64,000 nt of DNA from the NCBI RefSeq assembly GCF_001866645.1, contig NZ_MLYP01000072.1:1-64000 (forward strand), in the 5' to 3' direction. Every line of letters starts with the position of its first letter. Position 1 is the first letter of the stretch. The notes under the pieces are model-generated. The model searched no databases, had not been told where the DNA came from, and saw only the letters and a program-made list of their open reading frames with translations. This document shows positions 50,403 through 60,666 of the stretch, piece by piece. The position numbers were made by a program, and so were the translations under genes. Source of the stretch: Streptomyces colonosanans (GTDB lineage Bacteria; Actinomycetota; Actinomycetes; Streptomycetales; Streptomycetaceae).

Positions 50403-51980
50403 TCACGGATTACAGGAGGCGGTCGGCGCGGTGAACGGGTTCGGCAGCCGCGTCCACAGGTCTCCGGTCCGCCGCGGGGACAGGCGCATCAGTGTCAATG
50501 CCTTCGTGGGCAGCGGGTCTTCACGCAAGGCGGGCAGATCGGGCGTGGGCGGCAGATCCCGGACGGCGGTCCGCAGCGCCGTCCGCAGGGCGGGCGCCGA
50601 TCCCGCCGCCGACGCCAGTGCGCCCGCCACCAGCGAGCCGAACAGCTTGCGACGCAGGGTGGTTTCGTCGTCCGTGACGATCCGGCCGGACAGCTCCGGG
50701 GCCTTGATACCGTGGCGGGCCAGCCGGGCCGGGCTCACCCGGATGTCGGCGAGGTCGCGGTAGACCAGCCGCAGGGGGTCACCCGTGGGCGAGAGCACCA
50801 CCAGGAGGTTCTGGCCGTGCGCCTCCAGGGCGACGCCCAACTCCAGCAGCCGCAGGCCGACGGTGAGTGCCAGACGCGTGAATCCGGCGAGCCAGGCGGG
50901 AGACGTGGTCAGGCCGGTGAGCGGCAGAGCGGCCACCGGGACTACCCGTTCGCCGGCCGCCGTGTCCGCGTACGCCTCGGGTGATTCCCGTATCACCGCC
51001 GCGAGATCCGGGGAGTGGGCGCTGATCGCCCCCACGGTGCGCGTGACACACAGGAGGCCGTCCATGCGCGCGGCGATCGACTCCGCGAATTCGGACACCG
51101 TCGCCGACGTCTCGACCGAGTAGACCGAGATGTCCCGTACGGAGGACGTCAGTCGCGCGCTGATCGCGGTCTTCACATGAGGGCCGCCCTCGGGCAGTGC
51201 CAGCGTCCGCAGGGACATCAGCGGATGGGTCAACGGGCCGTCCTGCGCCGGTACGTCGAGCACGTGCGCCATCTGCCAGGGATGGACCGGGATCAGCAAG
51301 CGCCCGTCCTGCCGCAGCCACGCCGGCCATGTGCCGCGCAGGAGCGCGTCGTCCACGGGAACCAGGCCGAGGCGCACCAGTGGCCGGTGCTCGGGCCCGT
51401 ACGCGAGCTGCTCGGCAACCGAGAAGCCCGGCCGCGAGCGACAGTTGGGGTGGTACGGGTGCCCGTCGATCACCCGCTGCTCCCACGCCCAGCTCGACAC
51501 CGGCTGAGGTGCGTCCCGCTGCTGAGCGGCGCGCGACAGTGCCAACGAGGCTGTACTCTCGTCGAGTTCGGCGGCCAACGCGTCACCGTGCAGAACATCA
51601 AGGGCCATGACCAGAGCGGCCGGACGGTCGTACCTCCGCCCCTCGAGCCGCACCTCGGTCACATATGCGTCGGTCGCATACGGGTCCGCGGGCGGACCGT
51701 GCAGACGACGACCGTCAGCCAGGTGGAGCGTGAGCCCGTCGCGCGTAGGCTCCCGGCGCACGATCCACGGCAGCGGCTCATGGGCCAGCGCACGCCACAG
51801 TCGTGTGAGCACGGCGGCGCGGGCGCCGGGCAGGCCGGCCGCGTACGACGCCGACAGATCGGGCCGTACGGCGTGCAGTTCGCCGGCCAGTTCGGCCTCG
51901 GCACAAAGAGAGAGGTGATGCACAGTCCAGCTCCTCGGGGGACGGGGTGCTGCATCGTGGGGACGAGCCAGGGCAGACAT
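50403..51980 (-). CDS. IucA/IucC-family siderophore synthetase (NIS), copy A
   Basis: 525 aa, ATP-dependent NIS synthetase that joins a carboxylate such as citrate or succinate to an amine. Family blocks: IDGHPYHPNCRSRPGFSVAE (HPxHPxxKxRxGF region), RLLIPVHPWQMAHVLD, HVKTAISARLTSSVRDISVY (ATP/substrate Lys, Ser, Arg), LGVALEAHGQNLLVVL. Slightly shorter than the usual ~580. Divergent from a second NIS gene with only 28 bp between them. No decarboxylase, monooxygenase or transporter lies beside it. I saw no DmdR/IdeR iron box in the short gap. Confidence 0.9.
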   Translation of the reverse strand: MSALARPHDAAPRPPRSWTVHHLSLCAEAELAGELHAVRPDLSASYAAGLPGARAAVLTRLWRALAHEPLPWIVRREPTRDGLTLHLADGRRLHGPPADPYATDAYVTEVRLEGRRYDRPAALVMALDVLHGDALAAELDESTASLALSRAAQQRDAPQPVSSWAWEQRVIDGHPYHPNCRSRPGFSVAEQLAYGPEHRPLVRLGLVPVDDALLRGTWPAWLRQDGRLLIPVHPWQMAHVLDVPAQDGPLTHPLMSLRTLALPEGGPHVKTAISARLTSSVRDISVYSVETSATVSEFAESIAARMDGLLCVTRTVGAISAHSPDLAAVIRESPEAYADTAAGERVVPVAALPLTGLTTSPAWLAGFTRLALTVGLRLLELGVALEAHGQNLLVVLSPTGDPLRLVYRDLADIRVSPARLARHGIKAPELSGRIVTDDETTLRRKLFGSLVAGALASAAGSAPALRTALRTAVRDLPPTPDLPALREDPLPTKALTLMRLSPRRTGDLWTRLPNPFTAPTASCNP

Positions 51981-52008
51981 ACTGATCGCCAGTGCACCAT
52001 ACGGACGA

Positions 52009-53508
52009 ATGGATCATGTGGACCCCATGCAGCCCAGGGACGACGCCCCCGACCGTGCCGACGCCTACGCGGCTGTGCCGCTGCTCAACTGTCTGCTCCG
52101 GGAGGCCGCGGAACCCGCCGGCGAGGCGGGTGTCCACCGTCTGCGGGTCGGCGGTCGGCTGCTGCGTGTGCGTGGCGGGCGCCGTCCCCACGACCCCGAG
52201 CTGTACGCCGGCGGTACCTGGCAGCCGCTCACCCACCCCGAACTGGTCAAACTCACGACCGAGGAACTGCGGAGCGTCACCGGCCTGTCCAACCCCGAAC
52301 TGCCCGGCGAGATGATCGACAGCCGGGACGCGGTGGCCGCGATCCTGGCCGCTCGCGCCCGCGCGACGGCACCGGACGATCCGTATGTGCGCTCCGAGCA
52401 GTCCCTGATCACCGGGCACCCCCACCACCCCGCACCCAAGGCGCGCGGAGGCGGACCCGTCGCGAGCTGGCTGCCCTACGCACCGGAGGCGTACGCCCGT
52501 TTCCCGCTCGCCCTGCTGGGTGTGCGTGAGGACGCAGTCGTCGAGGAGGGCGACACGACGGCGCTCGACGCGCTCGGCGCGGCGCCGCGCGGGTACCGGC
52601 TGCTGCCCGCGCACCCCTGGCAACTCGACCTGGTCGCCGCCCAGCCGGAGATCCGCGCGGCGTTCGAGGACGGTCGGCTCGTGCGGCTCGGCGCCACCCC
52701 GCGGCCCGTATGGCCGACGGCCTCGATCCGCACCGCGTACGTCCCCGACGCCGACCTCTTCGTCAAGTTCAGCCTGGACGTGCGGATCACCAACGACATC
52801 CGCCGGCTGTGGCGCCACGACCTGCTCAAGCTGCGCCGCACCGACGCGGCGGTGGTGTCCGCGTTCGCGGCGCTCGAGGGCCCGGCGGCCTGGCTGAGCG
52901 ACCGCGGCTACCGCACGGCCGGCTTCGCCTTCGAGGAACTGGCTGTCCTGGTCCGTGACGGGCTGCGCCCACACGTGCTGCCCGGCGCCACCCCGCTGCT
53001 GGCCGCGGCCCTGGCGGAGGGCTTCGAGGGCAGCCCGCTCGACTCGCTCACCGACCCGGCCGAGTGGTGGACGGCGTACCTGCGTCAGGTCGTCCCCCCG
53101 GTCCTGGAGGCGTTCCAGCGGCACGGCGTCGTCCTGGAGGCACACCTGCAGAACACGCTGGTCGCGGTGGACACCGCCGGCTTGCCCGTCCAGGCCCTGT
53201 TCCGGGACGCGGAAGGCGTCAAGCTCCTGACCGACGTGTCCCGGGAGGCGGGCTGGGAGCGGCTCGTCTACTGCCTGATCGTCAACAACCTCGCCGAAGT
53301 GGCCGCACTGCTGTCGGAACGCCACCCCGGCTGGAACCCCTGGCCCGCCGCCCGCATGGAACTGGCCCGACACCTCGTCCCGGAGATCCCCGCCCTGCTC
53401 ACCTCGCCCACCCTCCCCGGCAAGACGAACCTCCTGCTGCGCTGGACGGGTGCGGACGGCGCGGACGCCCGTTATCTGCCGCTGCCGAATCCCCTGGCCG
53501 GCCGCTGA
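52009..53508 (+). CDS. IucA/IucC-family siderophore synthetase (NIS), copy B
   Basis: 499 aa, a second NIS synthetase: SEQSLITGHPHHPAPKARGG, YRLLPAHPWQLDLVAAQPE, LFVKFSLDVRITNDIRRLWR, GVVLEAHLQNTLVAVDTAG. The K-SLDVxITNDxRRL variant places it in a different subtype from copy A (KTAISARLTSSVRDIS), so the two probably catalyse successive couplings. ATG 52009 is used; ATG 52027 is an alternative. The divergent arrangement suggests a shared promoter. Confidence 0.9.
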   Translation: MDHVDPMQPRDDAPDRADAYAAVPLLNCLLREAAEPAGEAGVHRLRVGGRLLRVRGGRRPHDPELYAGGTWQPLTHPELVKLTTEELRSVTGLSNPELPGEMIDSRDAVAAILAARARATAPDDPYVRSEQSLITGHPHHPAPKARGGGPVASWLPYAPEAYARFPLALLGVREDAVVEEGDTTALDALGAAPRGYRLLPAHPWQLDLVAAQPEIRAAFEDGRLVRLGATPRPVWPTASIRTAYVPDADLFVKFSLDVRITNDIRRLWRHDLLKLRRTDAAVVSAFAALEGPAAWLSDRGYRTAGFAFEELAVLVRDGLRPHVLPGATPLLAAALAEGFEGSPLDSLTDPAEWWTAYLRQVVPPVLEAFQRHGVVLEAHLQNTLVAVDTAGLPVQALFRDAEGVKLLTDVSREAGWERLVYCLIVNNLAEVAALLSERHPGWNPWPAARMELARHLVPEIPALLTSPTLPGKTNLLLRWTGADGADARYLPLPNPLAGR

Positions 53509-53588
53509 ACGCCGGTCACTTCGGCGCGGGTCGGGCCGGTGGCGCTCTGCTCTTTGTTGAGGCCGGCGCGAGGGCAGGGGACGACCCT

Positions 53589-54398
53589 TCAGGCGGAGCT
53601 CTCGCTTCCGTTGCGGATCAACGACATCAGCCGTCCGTGGGTTTCGCTGTCGGCTGCCACGACGAGTCCGCGGCCTGTCTGTCCGATCGGGCCGCCGTCG
53701 ATTCCGGTGACCACACAGCCGGCGGCCCGGCACAGAGCGATACCGGCCGCGAAATGCACGCTCCCGGACAGGTCGCCGCCATCGGTGACATACGCGGCCC
53801 GCTTACCGGCGGCGACCCAGGCCAACGCCAGCGTCGTGGAGACGACCCGGGGCCGGAACCGTTCGACGAACCCGGGCTGGGCCAGCAGGTCCACAGCACG
53901 GATGCCGGGCGCGTTGGGGAACGGCGGGTCCAGGTTGACATCCACGAGCTGGGTGGCGGACGTGGGCGCCAGCCGGGCATCGGCACCATCGTGCCGCACC
54001 CAGGCGATCTCACCATCGGTGTAGAAGACCTCGCCGCTGAACGGGTCGGCCACCGCCGCCGGACCGCCGCGCAGCGCCACGTTGACGGCCACCAGCATGT
54101 TGCCGACGGCGTAGTTCAGCGTGCCGCACAGCGGATCCACCAACCACTCGCGCGAGGCCTCGGCGGCACCCTGCCGTCCGCCCTCTTCGCCGAGCACCGC
54201 GTCATCAGGCCGGGCGGCATGGATGACGCCGAGGATCGCCTTTTCGGCGTCCACGTCCGCAGCGGTGGCGAAGTCGCCGGCACCCTTGTCGATGCGGGTG
54301 AGTCGCTGTCCGTACATGGCACGCACGACGTCCGCCCCGGCACGTGCCGCGGCTATCGCGACCCCGGAATCGTCCAAGCCCGTATGTGAGTTGGTCAT
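53589..54398 (-). CDS. Inositol-monophosphatase-like protein with altered metal ligands
   Basis: 269 aa IMPase/FBPase-superfamily fold: DFATAADVDAEKAILGVIHA, AVLGEEGGRQG (Glu), EWLVDPLCGTLNYAVGNMLV, SVHFAAGIALCRAAGCVVTG. The canonical metal-binding DPLDGT is DPLCGT here, and the WDxAAG motif is VHFAAG, so two Asp ligands are Cys and His. I believe this variant recurs in actinobacteria. Activity may be lost or use fewer metals. ATG 54398. Convergent with NIS copy B. Confidence 0.82.
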   Translation of the reverse strand: MTNSHTGLDDSGVAIAAARAGADVVRAMYGQRLTRIDKGAGDFATAADVDAEKAILGVIHAARPDDAVLGEEGGRQGAAEASREWLVDPLCGTLNYAVGNMLVAVNVALRGGPAAVADPFSGEVFYTDGEIAWVRHDGADARLAPTSATQLVDVNLDPPFPNAPGIRAVDLLAQPGFVERFRPRVVSTTLALAWVAAGKRAAYVTDGGDLSGSVHFAAGIALCRAAGCVVTGIDGGPIGQTGRGLVVAADSETHGRLMSLIRNGSESSA

Positions 54399-54595
54399 GG
54401 ATGCAGGGTAGCGGCGGCATGTTGCACGGCTCACCGACTGGCAGCTCCGCCCCCCTGCGCATCCACAGCACTGTCGGAGGCGGCTGGTAGCGTCCCGACG
54501 ATTTCACAGACTGGGAAGGTGGAGACGAGCCGTGCACGAGCCGTTCTTCGGGCCTGCCTGAACAGCCGATGACGGAGAGGAGGGAACTTACTTTG

Positions 54596-55348
54596 ATGGA
54601 CGACGTGTGGAAGCCGCCGTCGTACGAGCCCCAGCAACCAGCATCCGCACCGTACGGATGGCCGCAGCCGCCGACGGCGGGCCGTGCGGGCAGCCGCGTA
54701 CCCATGGTGGTGGCGTTGGGTGTCGCGGTGGTCGGCATGGTGCTCACGGTGGTCGGCATCCTGGTCACCGGCGGTGAGACGGCGGGCTACCGGACGTGGC
54801 ACCTGCCGAACCGGGCGATGGAACCGACGTATCCCGAGGGAAGTGACGTCACGGTGAAGCCCGTTGACGGTTCGGGCGTCCGGCGCGGTGATGTGGTCCT
54901 GTTCTCTGCCCGCGACTGGGGCGCCGACAGCGTCTTCATGATGCGGGTGATAGCTGTCGGCGGCGATCACGTCGTCATCGACGAGCCCGGGAGGGTGAAG
55001 GTCAACGGCAAGACCTTGCGGGAGCCGTACCTCTTCGAGAGCGGCTTCTCTTACAGCCCTCCTGTGGAGGTCACCGTTCCCGCGGGCCGGCTCTTCCTCC
55101 TCGGCGACCACCGGGTGGTTGCGGCGGACTCACGTGCCCATATCTATGAGCAGCACAGCGGAACCATCGCCCGCACTGCCATTGTCGGTATGGCCGTGGA
55201 CCCCGCGAGTGTCCCCTCCCCCGATCGTCTGTGGCTGTGGGTGGGCGCGGCGACGACCGCCGCGGGCCTGGTAGCGGCAGCCGTCGCCGCGACCGTCAGG
55301 CGCCGCCGCACCGGCCTCGGCGCGCACCGAGAGCAGGTCAACTTTTGA
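54596..55348 (+). CDS. Signal-peptidase-I-like (S26) membrane protein lacking the Ser/Lys dyad
   Basis: About 250 aa. A Pro-rich cytoplasmic N-terminus precedes a TM (VPMVVALGVAVVGMVLTVVG), an S26-like extracytoplasmic domain and a C-terminal TM (WLWVGAATTAAGLVAAAVAA). S26 landmarks are recognisable: PNRAMEPTYPEGSDV in place of GSM-P, FMMRVIAVGGDHVV in place of KRVxGxxGD, and LFLLGDHRVVAADSR. The nucleophilic Ser is Ala74 and the general-base Lys is Met116, so proteolysis is not expected. The start is ATG 54596 or TTG 54593, after GGAGAGGAGGG. It is coupled to the SMI1/KNR4 gene. Confidence 0.8.
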   Translation: MDDVWKPPSYEPQQPASAPYGWPQPPTAGRAGSRVPMVVALGVAVVGMVLTVVGILVTGGETAGYRTWHLPNRAMEPTYPEGSDVTVKPVDGSGVRRGDVVLFSARDWGADSVFMMRVIAVGGDHVVIDEPGRVKVNGKTLREPYLFESGFSYSPPVEVTVPAGRLFLLGDHRVVAADSRAHIYEQHSGTIARTAIVGMAVDPASVPSPDRLWLWVGAATTAAGLVAAAVAATVRRRRTGLGAHREQVNF

Positions 55349-55872
55349 GTCTCCAGCGGCTCGAGGAAGCGCTGCCGACGCTGCTCGGCATCAAAGCGGA
55401 GGTGCCACGGCGGATCGACTGGAGGTTCATCACCGAAGAGACGGGATTGGTGCTTCCCCCGGACTTCGTCGACCTCGCCGAGGCCTACCCTCCCTTCACC
55501 CTGGACGACTTCCTGGGCCTCCATATCCCGAGGCCCGGTGAGGAGGGGTACTTCGTCTCCGGGGTGAGGGGCTTGTTGACCAACCTCGGGGATCTGCGTG
55601 ATTCCGGAATGTCGCACGGGTACGTCCCCTTTCCGGAATCCGGCGGTCTGGTGCCCTGGGGCGACTCCATCGACGGCGACGTCTTCTACTGGCGTACGAA
55701 CGGCGGCGATCCCCAGGGCTGGACCGTGCTCGTCAGTGGGCACAACGACGACTGGTGCGAGTTCGAGATGGGTGTGACGGAGTACTTGGCCGGCCTTGTG
55801 TCGGGAACGGTGCCGCCCGACGGCTTGCCCCCGGATTTTCCCGGGGCGACCCCAGTCGTGGAAGCCGACTGA
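55345..55872 (+). CDS. SMI1/KNR4-like protein
   Basis: 175 aa SUKH-superfamily fold: ITEETGLVLPPDFVDLAEAY, HGYVPFPESGGLVPWGDSID, VFYWRTNGGDPQGWTVLV. SUKH proteins often act as immunity partners of polymorphic toxins, but no toxin is adjacent. The start is TTG 55345, overlapping the stop of the S26-like gene (TTGA), so it is translationally coupled and likely functionally tied to it. Confidence 0.83.
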   Translation: MSLQRLEEALPTLLGIKAEVPRRIDWRFITEETGLVLPPDFVDLAEAYPPFTLDDFLGLHIPRPGEEGYFVSGVRGLLTNLGDLRDSGMSHGYVPFPESGGLVPWGDSIDGDVFYWRTNGGDPQGWTVLVSGHNDDWCEFEMGVTEYLAGLVSGTVPPDGLPPDFPGATPVVEAD

Positions 55873-55971
55873 TGCGTCAGGCGGCCGCCGCCGGACAACC
55901 TTCGGCGGCGGCGCTGGTCGGATGGGACCGGGCGTGGATGGTAACGGACGGAAGTCGGATAGCCTGGGAAA

Positions 55972-56886
55972 ATGCTGAGCCAGGTCACCGCAACCCGCTA
56001 CATCGAACCCCTGCGGTCCGGCGGCTCCGTGCCCGGTGTCGTCGAGGCCGATGACCTGGGCACGTACGTCGTGAAGTTCACCGGCTCCGCGCAGGGCCGC
56101 AAGGCGCTGGTCGCCGAGGTGATCGTCGGGGAGCTGGCCCGCAGGCTCGGGTTGCGTGTGCCCGAGCTGGTCCTCGCCCACTTCGACCCGGAGATCGCCG
56201 CGCACGAACCGCACCAGGAGGTGCGCGACCTGCTGAACGCGAGCCCCGGTCTCAACCTCGGCATGGACTACCTCCCTGGCGCGCGGGACTTCACCCCCGA
56301 AGTCGCCCAGGCCTGCACCGTCGATCCGGTGGAGGCGGGCAGGATCATCTGGCTGGACGCCCTGACCGTGAACGTCGACCGCACGGTCCACAGCTCCAAC
56401 CTCATGGTCTGGCCCACCTTCGGCACCGCACCCCCGCGGCTGTGGCTGATCGACCACGGCGCCGCCCTCGTCTTCCACCACCGCTGGGACGCCTCCGCGC
56501 CGGAGAAGACGTACGACTTCCGGCACCACGCCCTCGGCCACTTCACCCCGGACATGCGGGCCGCCGAGGCCGAGCTGGCGCCCCGGGTGACCGAGGAGCT
56601 GCTGCGGGAGGTCGCCGAGGAGGTACCGGACGCGTGGCTGACCGGCGAGCCGGGCTTCGCGACGCCCGGCGAACTCCGGGACGCGTACGTGGAGTACCTC
56701 TCGGCCCGGGTGAAAGCCTCCGAGGCCTGGCTGCCCACCGACTTCCCCACCCGGGAGGAACTCGCCGCCGAGGAGGCGCTCCGCGCGGCGAAGACCCGGC
56801 AGGGCAGGCCGAACTGGCTCAAGCGGGTCCCCGACCTGCACGGCAAACCGGCCGCGGAACAGGACTGGTCCGTGCACCTGGGGTGA
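55972..56886 (+). CDS. HipA-family kinase-like protein
   Basis: 304 aa: SGGSVPGVVEADDLGTYVVK, LVAEVIVGELARRLGLRVPE, IIWLDALTVNVDRTVHSSNL (catalytic loop, normally NxDRxxxNxN), RLWLIDHGAALVFHHRW (metal-binding DHG). These actinobacterial HipA-like proteins have a protein-kinase fold; the substrate is unknown. They often precede a DUF3037 gene, which is absent here. The catalytic loop has HSSN where NPN is usual. ATG 55972. Confidence 0.85.
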   Translation: MLSQVTATRYIEPLRSGGSVPGVVEADDLGTYVVKFTGSAQGRKALVAEVIVGELARRLGLRVPELVLAHFDPEIAAHEPHQEVRDLLNASPGLNLGMDYLPGARDFTPEVAQACTVDPVEAGRIIWLDALTVNVDRTVHSSNLMVWPTFGTAPPRLWLIDHGAALVFHHRWDASAPEKTYDFRHHALGHFTPDMRAAEAELAPRVTEELLREVAEEVPDAWLTGEPGFATPGELRDAYVEYLSARVKASEAWLPTDFPTREELAAEEALRAAKTRQGRPNWLKRVPDLHGKPAAEQDWSVHLG

Positions 56887-56959
56887 CGACGGACAGGCAC
56901 CGTGCGCGGATTGATTACGCACCCGGTGCCGTCGGCCTGCCCGCGCGGCTCGCAGACGG

Positions 56960-56994
56960 CCGAGTGGCCCCGGGGAAGCCCCTGGGCCACTCGG
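56960..56994. terminator. Bidirectional terminator between the HipA-like gene and aceB
   Basis: CCGAGTGGCCC (56960-56970) pairs with GGGCCACTCGG (56984-56994), extended by GGGG/CCCC inside with one mismatch. It is placed between two convergent genes. Confidence 0.75.
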
Positions 56995-57024
56995 ACAGGA
57001 CGTGGGAGAGGGTGGTCGAGAGAC

Positions 57025-58641
<1,617 letters not shown>

Positions 58642-58751
58642 GAGCTGTCACTTTTCCTTCAGCGAGCTGGCAGGGGACGCGGCGGCACGAGGCGCCAGGG
58701 CTGACCCGCACCTGGTGAACAGCCAGGCACTTCTGGGCAGTGGATACTAGT

Positions 58752-58787
58752 TTCCTCATAGTGGAACTTCAATCGGTGGAAATTCCA
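58752..58787. promoter_or_regulatory. Candidate AllR/IclR sites upstream of aceB
   Basis: TTCC-TCATAGT-GGAA (58752-58766) has the same TTCC-N7-GGAA layout as the palindrome upstream of allR (60455-60469). A second perfect palindrome TGGAAATTCCA (58777-58787) lies 10 bp away and resembles the half-sites of E. coli AllR operators. Both are about 110-145 bp upstream of the aceB start. Confidence 0.5.
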
Positions 58788-58866
58788 TGATGTGTTGGCG
58801 TCGAGATTGTCCGAGGGAAGGTGGCATTCTCCGCTCCGAGGGGAGGCGGCGCTCGGTGTCGTCCGC

Positions 58867-59481
58867 TCAGTCAAGGTGCATCAAGTCGCCTTGCGTGTCG
58901 ATGTCGTAGGGCCGTGCGACATCCCCGCACTCCACGAGTGCGAGCGCCTCCTCGTGGGCCTTCAGATAGGCGCGCGCCCCCCGGTCCCCGGTTGCCGTCA
59001 CCGCGATGCCCGCCCAGTGCGCGGAGCCGAGCAGGACCGGATGCCCCCGCATGCCCTCGTACGCCGCCGAGGCCAGTGACCTCTCGTCCCGGTATGCGGC
59101 CAGGACGCGGGCCACCGCCTCCGGGCCGATGCCGGGCTGGTCGACGAGTGAGACGAGGGCCGCGCGCGCCCCCGTCCCGGCCAGCGAGCCGAGCCCGGCC
59201 CGCAGTGAGGTGCCCATGCCCTGCTCCCAGTCGGGGTTGTCCACCAGGACGCAGCCGGACAGGTCCGCTCGCTCCCGTACGGCATCGGCCGCGGCCCCCA
59301 GGACGACATGCACCCGGCCGCACCCGGCCGCCCGCAGGACCCCCGCCGCGTACTCCACGAGCGGCCGCCCCCGGTGTTCGAGCAGTGCCTTGGGCCGCCC
59401 GCCGAGCCGCCGCCCCCCGCCTGCCGCCAGGAGCAGCCCGGCGACCTCTTCGCTACACGCCGTACGAGCCATACGAGTCAT
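58867..59481 (-). CDS. MobA-like nucleotidyltransferase
   Basis: 204 aa, NTP_transf_3 fold: VAGLLLAAGGGRRLGGRPKA (nucleotide loop), LLEHRGRPLVEYAAGVLRAA, CVLVDNPDWEQGMGTSLRAG, AALVSLVDQPGIGPEAVARV. It resembles molybdenum-cofactor cytidylyltransferases (MocA-type) that mature xanthine dehydrogenase, the enzyme that makes urate. The location inside the purine-catabolic locus supports this. The start is ATG 59481 or ATG 59472. Confidence 0.82.
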   Translation of the reverse strand: MTRMARTACSEEVAGLLLAAGGGRRLGGRPKALLEHRGRPLVEYAAGVLRAAGCGRVHVVLGAAADAVRERADLSGCVLVDNPDWEQGMGTSLRAGLGSLAGTGARAALVSLVDQPGIGPEAVARVLAAYRDERSLASAAYEGMRGHPVLLGSAHWAGIAVTATGDRGARAYLKAHEEALALVECGDVARPYDIDTQGDLMHLD

Positions 59482-59555
59482 ACGTCCTGCATACCCGACC
59501 CGTGCCGACCGCAGGGGGCTCAAGGGGTGACAGGGCCCGCAAGGGGCAAGGGGTG

Positions 59556-60353
59556 TCAGGCGGCCGGTCCCGAACTCGCCAAAGTCTCCGAAAGCTCCGC
59601 CGCCACCTGCTGGAGCACCGGGACGATCGTCTCCGTCGCCGCCTCCGTGACCCGGCCCGCCGGGCCGGAGATGGAGATCGCCGCGGCCGTGGGGGATTCG
59701 GGCACGGGTACTGCGAGGCACCGGACCCCTATCTCCTGTTCGTTGTCGTCGATCGCGTACCCGAGCCGGCGCACCTCCCCCAGTGCGGCGAGGAACGCCT
59801 CGGGAGTGGTGAGCGTCTTTTCCGTGGCAGCGGGCATGCCCGTGCGCGTGAGCAGGGCGCGGACCTCGTCGTCCGGTGTGGTCGCGAGCAGTGCCTTGCC
59901 CACGCCTGTGGAGTGGGGCAGCACCCGCCGCCCCACCTCGGTGAACATCCGCATCGAGTGCTTGGACGGCACCTGCGCCACGTACACGACTTCGTCGCCG
60001 TCGAGCAGCGCCATGTTGGCGGTCTCGCCGGTCTCCTCGACCAGGCGCGCGAGATGGGGGCGGGCCCAGGTGCCGAGCAGCCGGGACGCCGACTCGCCGA
60101 GCCGGATCAGCCGAGGGCCGAGCGCATAGCGGCGGTTGGGCTGCTGGCGTACGTAACCGCAGGCCACGAGCGTGCGCATCAGGCGGTGGATCGTCGGCAG
60201 CGGCAGCCCGCTGCTGGTGGACAGCTCGCTGAGGCCGACCTCGCCGCCCGCGTCCGCCATTCGCTCCAGGAGGTCGAAGGCGCGCTCGAGGGACTGGACA
60301 CCACCGCTGGCGGCGGGCTTGGCGGGGGCGTCGCTGGCGCTGGACGTCGGCAC
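59556..60353 (-). CDS. allR: IclR-family repressor, AllR-type
   Basis: 265 aa. IclR winged HTH (VQSLERAFDLLERMADAGGE, LSELSTSSGLPLPTIHRLMR, 20-80) and C-terminal effector domain (VVYVAQVPSKHSMRMF, LPHSTGVGKALLATTP, VRCLAVPVPESPTAAAISIS). It is divergent from allantoinase and next to malate synthase, the arrangement of the allantoin-pathway repressor of Streptomyces, which responds to allantoin-derived effectors. GTG 60353 has AAAGGA upstream. Likely targets include allB, aceB, its own gene and the uraD operon 40 kb away. Confidence 0.9.
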   Translation of the reverse strand: MPTSSASDAPAKPAASGGVQSLERAFDLLERMADAGGEVGLSELSTSSGLPLPTIHRLMRTLVACGYVRQQPNRRYALGPRLIRLGESASRLLGTWARPHLARLVEETGETANMALLDGDEVVYVAQVPSKHSMRMFTEVGRRVLPHSTGVGKALLATTPDDEVRALLTRTGMPAATEKTLTTPEAFLAALGEVRRLGYAIDDNEQEIGVRCLAVPVPESPTAAAISISGPAGRVTEAATETIVPVLQQVAAELSETLASSGPAA

Positions 60354-60454
60354 GGCGCGTTCCTTTCGGGACTGGCGGGAAGGCGAGAAGCCTACCGGGC
60401 GGTCGGTTGACTCCCTGCTGGCGCATAGCTACGTTCTGTAGATTGGAACTCTGA

Positions 60455-60469
60455 TTCCGCTTTGCGGAA
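60455..60469. promoter_or_regulatory. 15-bp palindrome upstream of allR
   Basis: TTCCGC-TTT-GCGGAA is a perfect palindrome about 100 bp upstream of the allR start. It shares TTCC-N7-GGAA with the site upstream of aceB and is a likely autoregulatory operator. Confidence 0.55.
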
Positions 60470-60584
60470 ACATCCGGGCTTGATGCGGGTGAGGGTGCCG
60501 GGAGGGGGTTCACCTCGGGACGGTGGGTTCACCTCGGGGCGGTGGGTCCGCCTCTTGACGGTGTGAGGGCGGGAGTGAAGACTC

Positions 60585-60603
60585 CTTCAACAGAACGTTG
60601 AAG
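60585..60603. promoter_or_regulatory. allB operator, same motif as the uraD promoter
   Basis: CTTCAAC-AGAAC-GTTGAAG is a perfect 7-bp inverted repeat. It shares TTCAACAGA-NN-GTTGA with the uraD promoter palindrome at 17282-17297. It ends in a -35-like TTGAAG, 64 bp before the allantoinase start. Confidence 0.65.
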
Positions 60604-60666
60604 CCCGATACGTGGGCGTACATCCCGTTTCCCGTGCGTGCAACGGCGGCAGAGAGAGGGGTCCGG

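Noticed and set aside
51981..52008. Possible iron-regulator (DmdR/IdeR) box between the NIS synthetases
   Set aside because: No TTAGGTTAGSCTAACCTAA-like sequence could be found in the 28-bp gap or its flanks.
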